DNA of 64,000 nt from Leucocoprinus leucothites (lineage: Eukaryota; Basidiomycota; Agaricomycetes; Agaricales; Agaricaceae): the NCBI GenBank assembly GCA_013368445.1, contig JAACJO010000014.1:620001-684000 (forward strand), read 5' to 3'. The notes below the pieces were generated by a model. That model saw only the letters and a list, made by a program, of their open reading frames with translations, was not told the origin of the DNA and searched no databases. This document shows, in pieces, positions 56,641 to 64,000 of the stretch (position 1 is its first letter; every line of letters starts with the position of its first letter). The position numbers and the translations under genes were made by a program.

Positions 56641-57325
56641 TCATTTTTAGCGAGCGATCCACTCTATTGTTATATGTACGTGCCTGTTATAAATAATGTG
56701 AACTGGCGCTGACCTACTCTCGACAGTTTTAAATGTAGAGGTGAGTCCCCAGTTTGATATCCTATGGCCGCAGGGGCAGGGTGAAGAGCCTCTGGCGCCA
56801 CTTAAGGTGTCTGAGGCCCCCGCAGCATCCACAGTAACTTCTTGTGTATGTCCTCCCCTCTCGCGTTTCGCCCGTGTCCTGATTATATCCCCTAGGTGCT
56901 TCAGAGTGTTCCTTCCCAATTTCGGTCCCCCACGAACGCCCCGCTCGCGATTGCCCCATCTTGGGAGTCGGTTCCGGGATGATAGGCAGCAGCCTGGCCA
57001 CCAAATACCCACCATCAGCCGCCGTTCAACCGAACGGGGTATGAAATATTTGGCCTTGGACTGCTGCAGCATGGGGGGACCTTCTAAGATGTACGCCGCT
57101 TGCTATTTCATACAGACAAATTATTAACCCGTCATTGGCAGGTGTGATGTGTGCTTCAACGTTGACAACGCTTCAAGATAGGCAGCAGCTGGGCTGGTCA
57201 AGCGGCCGTGGACTGCTGCTACTGGCTTCTAGGCGACTTCTGGTAAGGCGTTGTTTCAGTACTTGCGCCCGAATTTGGAATTAACTCGTACTATCAGGTG
57301 TCTGTGGCTGGCCGTCTCTGGGCTC
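56641..57325. other. Gene-poor region, part 2
   Basis: About 690 bp with two related segments around GATAGGCAGCAGC (56980 and 57177) and GGACTGCTGC (57057 and 57209), suggesting old local duplication. No gene is recognised. Confidence 0.4.
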
Positions 57326-57777
57326 TGGTACTAGGCGACACTCAGGCGACAAAGCTTGGGTCTGTGCTTGGGCGACAAACTTAGGATTTATACTAGGCGA
57401 CGGGGCTTGGGGCTGATTCTAGGCGACAAAGCTCGGGGTTGATACTAGGCGACAAAATCTGGGGGTCGTACTAGGCAACAAAACTTGCGGTTCGTACTAG
57501 GCAACAAAGTTTGAGGCTGGCACTCGGCAACAATATCGTGGTCTGTACTAGGCGACAAAGCCCGGGGCTGACACTCGGCGACAAGCTTGTGGTTGCTACT
57601 AGGCGACAAAATCGGTGGTTTGTACTAGGCAACAAAACTTGTGGTCGATACTAGGCGGCAAAGCTTGTGGTTGATTCTAGGCAACAGAGCTTGGGGTCGA
57701 TGCTAGGCGACAGAACTTGTGACTGGTACTGGGCGACAAACTGGTGGCTAGTACTAAGAGACAAAACTTGCAATTTC
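57326..57777. repeat. 26-bp minisatellite, about 18 degenerate copies
   Basis: Tandem copies of a unit whose core is ACTAGGCGACAAARCTTG recur with a 26-bp period, for example starting near 57418, 57444, 57470, 57496, 57597, 57623, 57649, 57675 and 57701. Copies differ by a few bases (GGCGAC/GGCAAC, ACTAGG/ACTCGG). 26 is not a multiple of 3, so the array does not encode a simple peptide repeat. Looser GGCGAC-containing sequence continues to about 58130. Confidence 0.85.
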
Positions 57778-58807
57778 AAGGCCATACTGTATTGGGCGTA
57801 GCGGACAACACTCTGGCGACACAACTCGACTCCGACTGGACTCAACTTGGCGACGTTAGGCAACGTTACAGCAGCGACACTTGGCAGTAAAACTAGGCAC
57901 TTGAGCTGGGTGACTTCGGCGACATAACTAGTAGGTTCAGCTGTTCGACATCTGGCGGCTTAACTGGGCTCAACTGGGTTTCCTCGGCGGCACAACTCGA
58001 TGATTGCAGCTGGTGGACTATTCACGACTAAGCTCTGGACTTGGCTGAACTGGTACTTAGCGACAGGGGGCTCTCTACAAAGGCACCAACTGGCGGGCTC
58101 ACTAGGTGACCTCTTCGGCGACCTCGTATGGCTGATCTGACAACCGGCTAATACTTGCTGCCAGCTCTGCGGTTCGGCTTACTAAGGTCTTTTTGAGAGT
58201 TTGACGTCTATAACAGTGGCTGAACTCTAGAGCCTTGGATCTGGGATCTCTAAGTAATAATCTGGCTGATAGTTCTCCTGGTCTCGGTCTAACTTGCGCT
58301 CACACCTCTTGGTCTTATTATCTTATTTTGTTCTAAACTTTCGCTTTGGTACACCGACTGCTGGCTTCTACGTCTTCTTGGTTACCGTCTTGACTTTGGG
58401 AGCTGGGGCTGTCAATCCTGATATTACTTAGGCGGCAGTTGTAACTGTCGGGTGCTCTGTCTGTCCGTTCTCTGGTCCCATCGGGCCTCTTGTGTTCTTT
58501 GCTTGGGTCATGGGCTGTTAGCGGCTATTGGTACTAGGCTAAAGTAGTTAATTTACCGTTATTTCAAATGCATTCTCTTTTGGGCCACACTCTTGATGCC
58601 CACTTCTCCTATATTTTGCGTGACTTCTTGAGAGATCCTATAAGTTTTGATTTTAGAGAGAACTGTGGCCTGAGAAGACGATTCAGGATAAGATAGAGGG
58701 AACGACTTGACTATTTTGCAGCAGAGGTCCGCTTGATCCGTCTTCGCATTTAATGATCGTTGATGCGGATCACCCAATGACAAACAAAACAAGAACAATC
58801 ACCAACG
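57778..58807. other. Gene-poor region, part 3
   Basis: Degenerate GGCGAC-rich sequence to about 58130, then T/C-rich unique sequence leading to the kinase-like gene. No gene is recognised; a short frame at 58559-58798 (-) has no motif. Confidence 0.4.
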
Positions 58808-59037
58808 ATGTGCTGTTGTTTTTCGTGTTCTAACTTCTCGCTAGACTGGGACAGGTTACGCTACTACGGCACTGCCATCCCCTCTCATTTGACGATTCAT
58901 CGACTCGTTGATATTCAATTATCGGGCGCAAACGGATTCGGTTTCAACATTGACCTGGCCCTTCAATTAGATCCGTGATCTGTACCTCGGCCTCCAGAGC
59001 CCTCAACTCGGTCTTTCCGAAGCGCTCCGCTCTCAGC

Positions 59038-61110
59038 ATGATTTGCGTGTATCAGGGCGTTGCAACTACCGATTTTCTTTTAGAAAACGTGGCGAGAGAG
59101 AATGATGAAGCGTCGACCTTAACCCTCTTGGATCTCGGTGATGCTTTCCACGATAGTGGGTTCCTTGACTCCCAACGCGCACTCGGCCCGGAGGACGGTA
59201 TAAGACACGCCGGATTCTGCAGTACCTTCTGTCATGCACGTTCTGCTGGTTTCGTTGAGGCTAGCGGAGGATTATACGTCGTCAAGTGTCTGACAATCGA
59301 TGAAAAAGAAGAGCGGCGACTTGAGAGATTGCTAGAGGTGCTGGATCGACTGGTTGACTCTCGCATCTTGGATTCACCACGAACGACCAGTGGATTTGTA
59401 CAAGATTCAACGGTGGGCAACTCCTGGAGCGTGTTTCTGGAGGAAATCTACGATATATTCTGCGAAGATGAGAAGGTTCACGTTATCCATGTTCGTTCGC
59501 GCTTTTTCTTGAAGATATGATCGTTACTGAGGAAGGGACAACAGGGCTCCCATGAAAGGAACCTTGAGGACTCTCTCGTTGCCGCCTGGCTGCGCCTTCC
59601 GGATATCTCTCCAAGCTTGTCAAGCTCTACCTCTGTGCTCGATCTCGACCCGGATGGAATCTTTCAACCACGGGAAGAGAGAACACGTCAGCACATACTG
59701 TACTCGCTCAGACTCCTCGCGACTGAATTGGCTCTTGGGTTATTGTTTCTGCACGAGCGGGGCATTGTACACTTGGATATTCGACCTGCAAACATCATGG
59801 TTACTCACTCCGGGCATGTACAGATTGGTAACTTTGGGACTGCGCACGTGTTACCGAGGTTACTCCCAGGACTCGTTGATCTCTCAGATGTGGGGAGTGC
59901 TCTGGCACGTACGAGTTTGGGCTTTGACTCCAGCGTTATATCCTTGACGGCCCTGGAATTTGATTCTGGAGAGCGGGAACGCGTGGATAAGGATGCTGAG
60001 GGCGACAATGGTGTATTCGGCTCGATGATCCTGGGCTTGAATGATATGATGGAAATAACGCGATACTCTGCGCCCGAACTGCTGGAGCGTGATGAGCAAG
60101 GGAGAATTGTACTTGATGAAAAGGTGGATTGGTGGAGTCTTGGGGTCGTTATGCGCGAACTTGGGTACGGAGAGCTAAACTCTGATCGCGAGGTGTCGTA
60201 TTGTTGCCGCGAAGAGAAAGACTTCCAAGACTTCCTTTTTCAAGTATGTTGTAAATTGTTATCGTGCTGCCTATTTAATGGCTGATTGTTTCAGCTCGCC
60301 GAGGAACGCACCGAACGGCTGTTTGGGATCAACATCCTGAAGCATAGGTTTCTAGATATGGAGTCTACGACTTGGGCTGAGACTTCGGACTTACGGCATC
60401 CACCTTGCCTGGCTTTGGATTCAATCCTCTTTCAGTGTGACTCAGAGCAAGGAAAACCAAACACACTCTCGGCAAATTCTGCATCACCGTCAACCATTCT
60501 GGACGATAGCTCTGATCCCACGAAGAGACCTACGCCTGTTCGATCAGCTTCTCCCATGTGGGAGGATTATTCTTCTGATGACTCGGAAAGCGATATTCAA
60601 CCATTTCCTTCGTCTGCTTCCCTCTATCATGACATTCGCACTCGGTACCTTCAAGGAGAGGCCACAGAAACCTCGTTGCTCACAAAACTTGCTATTCGGC
60701 ATAACAACGATTCAGGACTGGGTCTGATTGAATCACTTTCGCTGTTCGTTGACCCCATCCTAGAAGGGGATGAAGGCGATAGCGGGTCCTCCATTCGGAT
60801 ACGAGCGCCATATTGGCGAGGTGTGGATTCTATCTATGAGCTTCCTCTTCCACCAAATAGCGACTATTGCGGGGAAGGAGAGAAACAAGTGGATATGAGC
60901 ATCGATGAAATCGTTGCTCTATCTTTACTTCAGGCCAGGAACGATAATGATGATCACCTACATCATCAAAAGCAGGCTACTGCAAAACTGCGACGGGAAG
61001 ATATCGGCATCAAACGACGAGTGCGTAGAGCTCGGGGTATATCAAAGGCGCCTCGGCGGGCAGTGAAGCTTGTTTCGGGATTCTTCCATGCCGCAATGAG
61101 TTGCTGGTGA
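59038..61110 (+). CDS. Protein-kinase-fold protein with NFG in place of DFG (probable pseudokinase)
   Basis: Exons 59038-59490, 59545-60243 and 60295-61110 give about 655 aa. The kinase core shows GGLYVVKCLTIDEKEERRLE (possible ATP lysine), the catalytic loop GIVHLDIRPANIMVTHSGH, the metal loop VQIGNFGTAHV, and RYSAPELLERD with DWWSLGVVM. The catalytic-loop Asp is present, but the DFG Asp is Asn, so metal binding should be impaired. The C-terminal 270 residues are acidic and Ser-rich, then basic (KRRVRRARGISKAPRRAVK). The N-terminus is unresolved: an alternative upstream exon (ATG at 58808, intron 58907-58970) reads IRDLYLGLQSPQLGLSEALR in another frame and would need a 2-nt change in the GA run near 59093. 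Substrate and role are unknown. Confidence 0.72.
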
Positions 61111-61575
61111 GAGCTGATTTGGAAATTAAACATCTAGTCTTGTAATATTTGCCTCGAAATGTGGATTTATTGACTATGCATCGCCCTAGCTTTGTATGAA
61201 TTGTTCCGTGTTGAATTAACTCCTGGTTCACAGTACACCCCCACCGTCGAGAACGGGAAGGAAAACAGTGATACATAAGCTGACCCCCATCGAGAACTTC
61301 AAACACGGAGGCTACTCGTAAATTTCCAACAGGCAGAAGAGGAGACTTCCGGACTCCGGAGGGCGAGTAGGCCTTGACTCGATCCATCAGGGCAACCCAA
61401 AAGAGGCAAGTCGCGAGCAGCGGAGTTCACGTCATAGGTGAGCAAGCCGACATCCTCCGCGAGTCTATTCCGATCCACCCTTTGGAACTCATAAGTACTT
61501 AAACTGAGCCATGTCCGTTGCCTCGCGCTTTCATTCCATTTTACCTTCAGTCTCTTCACTCGCCTCATCTTAGCG
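61111..61575. other. Intergenic region and NADH dehydrogenase promoter
   Basis: About 465 bp between the kinase-like gene and the alternative NADH dehydrogenase, both plus strand. A C/T-rich stretch (61530-61565) precedes the start codon. No other feature is seen. Confidence 0.5.
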
Positions 61576-63915
61576 ATGGCAATGCAGGGAACACTACGTT
61601 CGACCCTGAGGCAGACTACGATAGGCTCAAATAGCCGGTTTTCACACGCCTCAAGCCTTTGCTTTGGACACCGTACCGGACGCCACTTCAGTTCAACAGC
61701 GGTGAACAACAAGCAGCGTGTGGTTATCCTTGGCTCAGGATGGGGTGGTTATGGACTGCTTAGGAGCATTGACAAGGAAAGATACGGTGCGTTCTGCTCA
61801 ATATAATTGATCACGACGAGTATGACACTGACTGGGTGCATCAGACGTCGTCGTCGTTTCACCAAACACTTATTTCAATTTTACGCCACTCCTTGCTAGC
61901 ACGTCGGTTGGAACCTTGGAGTTCAGAGCAGCTATCGAGCCTGTGAGTTGGTTGTCTATCGATTGATAAGTCGCTCAAACTCGGCTTTCTTCATCCTAGG
62001 TTCGCAAATATGCACCCGCCCTGGTATGTGACACGATTTATTTCAAGTAATATTATTCTAACGAGAATGAGTAGACCTATTATCAAGCATGGTGTGATGA
62101 AATTGGTATGCCCCACACTCACCTCTCTTACGGGAACGTCTTTTGAACGATTCGGATAGATTTCAAACGAAAGACCTTAACATGTGTTTGTACTTCGTAT
62201 ACCAAGCCAAACCGGGAGCTCACCATGAACATTGTAATTACAGATGCCCGCTACACGTCCAGTAAAAAGCGAGGTCGCAGATCCAACCACACAAGAGGAC
62301 CCTAAAGAGGAAGTTATGGATAATACACCCTTCACAATGCGCTATGACAAGTTGATCATAGCCGTGGGTGCATACTCACAAAGTGAGGATCACCTTTGCA
62401 AGTTTCCTTTGATGAAACTAAAGGCAATGGCTTGCAGCATTTAATATTCCTGGAGTCAAAGAACATGCGCACTTCCTTAAGGACGTCAAGGATGCGCGTC
62501 GGATCCGGAGTCGAATACTGGAATGTATGTCCCGGCTCTTTTGGAACATTTTTCTGTTTAACCAATCCGCTTAGGTTTTGAGCAGGCAAATCAGCCTACC
62601 ATGTCAGATATCCAGCGTCGAAATTTGCTTAATTTCTGTATAGTAGGTATGAGCTATGCCCAATGTTTCAAGCACTGGCTTTAATCTGACAATCTTCAGG
62701 CGGCGGACCTACCGGCGTAGAATTCGCAGCAGAACTACACGATCTTCTTCAGTCTGATGCGCGGGTTCATTACCCTAACCTTGCCCGTCTTGCAAAGATC
62801 ACCCTTTATGATGTAGCCGATAGTATCCTGACCAGTTTTGACCGATCGCTGGTAAAGTGAGTTTGGTTCAGCTGTTTTTCGTTCTTCCATTCACCTGTTG
62901 CAGATATACTGAAAAGACATTCTCCCGTGAAGGTGTGAGTATCCTCACAAACCATCATGTTGAACGGGTTGAAGCAGTACGTCCTTTCACTGATCGCCAG
63001 CCTTTTCTGTACTCACGACGTAACTCACAGGGAAAATTGTTCGTCAAAGAGCGTGGTGAAGGTCAGCCATCTCCGGGTTCACCACAGTACTGTTGGCTTA
63101 CCGACCAAATTAGTGCCATTCGGTCTTCTCGTCTGGAGTACAGGTTTGGCGCCTAACCCTCTTATATCGGCAATCACGAATGTTAAGAAAAATTGCAAAA
63201 GGCTAGTGCCTATTTTCTCTTTCTCATGTTGCGTTACTTATGATCTCTCGCTCTGATCGTCTAGTTTATACACCAACGACCAACTGAACGTTATCATCGA
63301 CGACACTAATGAACCAAACGAAGACGTCTGGGCAATCGGCGACGCTGCGATCGTGGAAGGTGCACCATTACCAGCAACTGCTCAAGGTATATATAGCTCG
63401 ACAACTATTACCACAGCGTCTCACGGAACTGACTTTTGGTATAGTTGCAAGTCAAAAAGCCAAATACTTGGTTTCGAAATTGAATAAATTGGCTATGGAT
63501 AAAGAGTGCTCAAAACCCTTCGTCTTCCACGATCAGGGCAGTCTTGCATACATTGGGAATTGGTGTGTATTCATTCCGCTCGATCGGATAAATGACTCAA
63601 GAGGAATCACAGGAAAGCCATTTATGATCGATCGTCGAACCTACCCGAGGGTGAGAAAGACAAGTTCATGTCGAAGGAAACAGGTCGATTAGCCTGGCTC
63701 TTGTGGCGTTCTGCATACTTCACTATGACGTTGAGCTGGAGGAATAAGTGAGTTCTCGTGTAATTACCCCACACAAAACCTCACAATTTTTTGTAGAATT
63801 TTGGTGCCGACTTATTGGTTCCTTAATTGTCAGTCACATTATATCTCGATGACATTGAAATATTCACTAATACTTGATTCCAGGGATTTTTGGTCGAGAT
63901 TTAACTCGGTTCTAG
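61576..63915 (+). CDS. Mitochondrial alternative (type II) NADH:ubiquinone oxidoreductase
   Basis: A single-subunit, non-proton-pumping inner-membrane enzyme that passes electrons from NADH to ubiquinone. Seventeen exons give 491 aa: 61576-61786, 61845-61942, 62000-62023, 62075-62105, 62160-62185, 62244-62382, 62438-62524, 62575-62646, 62700-62856, 62904-62976, 63031-63061, 63114-63201, 63265-63386, 63445-63562, 63613-63747, 63797-63828, 63884-63915. The presequence [20 protein letters not shown] is mitochondrial in type. FAD site [14 protein letters not shown], then [15 protein letters not shown], the NADH site [19 protein letters not shown], and VWAIGDAA follow. The C-terminus ends [10 protein letters not shown], as in NDE/NDI enzymes. 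The intron at 63202-63264 needs a GC donor. Internal versus external face cannot be told. Confidence 0.92.
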
Positions 63916-64000
63916 ACATAGCAGATTTATAGACGGACACTCGTTCACAGACATTCGTTCCACGCATCACCTGATCCTTCCATCAACTCTCCTCACGAAT

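Noticed and set aside
57326..57777. CRISPR-like array
   Set aside because: The units are contiguous and degenerate with no unique spacers, and the genome is eukaryotic; it is a minisatellite.
59038..61110. Calling the kinase-like gene an active Ser/Thr kinase
   Set aside because: The DFG aspartate is replaced by Asn, so activity should not be assumed.

Overview
The window is nuclear DNA from a filamentous basidiomycete, most likely an Agaricomycete. The reasons are dense multi-exon genes, introns mostly 45-65 nt long with GT(A/G)AGT-like donors and CTNAC-like branch sites, very small exons, short gaps between genes on both strands, and protein types common in mushrooms. The species cannot be named from the sequence. 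No rRNA, tRNA, CRISPR or bacterial-type feature was seen. Gene models were built by hand from reading frame, splice sites and family motifs, with no transcript support.

Layout, left to right. The left edge carries the first exon of a probable membrane-anchored heme-thiolate peroxidase (-). Then come a DUF4743/Nudix protein and serine palmitoyltransferase LCB2 (both +). Two divergent membrane fatty-acid desaturase paralogues (7.3-10.0 kb - and 11.8-13.6 kb +) flank a gap that holds a relic of an FAD-dependent enzyme. Next are tRNA-dihydrouridine synthase 3, a USP25/28-like protein without its catalytic residues, and an F-box/LRR protein (all +). A small protein with a probable mitochondrial presequence (-) and a tail-anchored DUF7587-type protein (+) follow.

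From 26.9 to 35.7 kb there are four minus-strand enzymes: a CCoAOMT-type O-methyltransferase, a TcdA/Tcd1-type t6A dehydratase, UDP-glucose 6-dehydrogenase and a Dug1/CNDP-type M20 dipeptidase. A SUZ-domain protein (-) and ribosomal protein uL1/L10a (+) share a divergent promoter. A secreted type-B carboxylesterase (+), two unknown minus-strand genes (one a four-pass membrane protein), and a GDP-fucose-transporter-like gene (-) divergent from MRE11 (+) follow. Then come a gamma-butyrobetaine dioxygenase-type enzyme (-), a small zinc-finger protein (+) and a peroxisomal MaoC-type hydratase (-).

From 54.0 to 58.8 kb there is no convincing gene: an LTR-like or ORF-less spliced segment and a 26-bp minisatellite. 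The right end holds a probable pseudokinase and a mitochondrial alternative NADH dehydrogenase (both +).

Most genes are housekeeping or lipid, redox, tRNA-modification and DNA-repair functions, and no biosynthetic cluster is evident. The points most worth following are two apparent dead enzymes (USP-like and kinase-like), several micro-exons of 5-18 nt, four GC-AG introns, a clear one-base frame loss in the O-methyltransferase plus two other frame breaks that could be indels or unannotated introns, and the minisatellite block.
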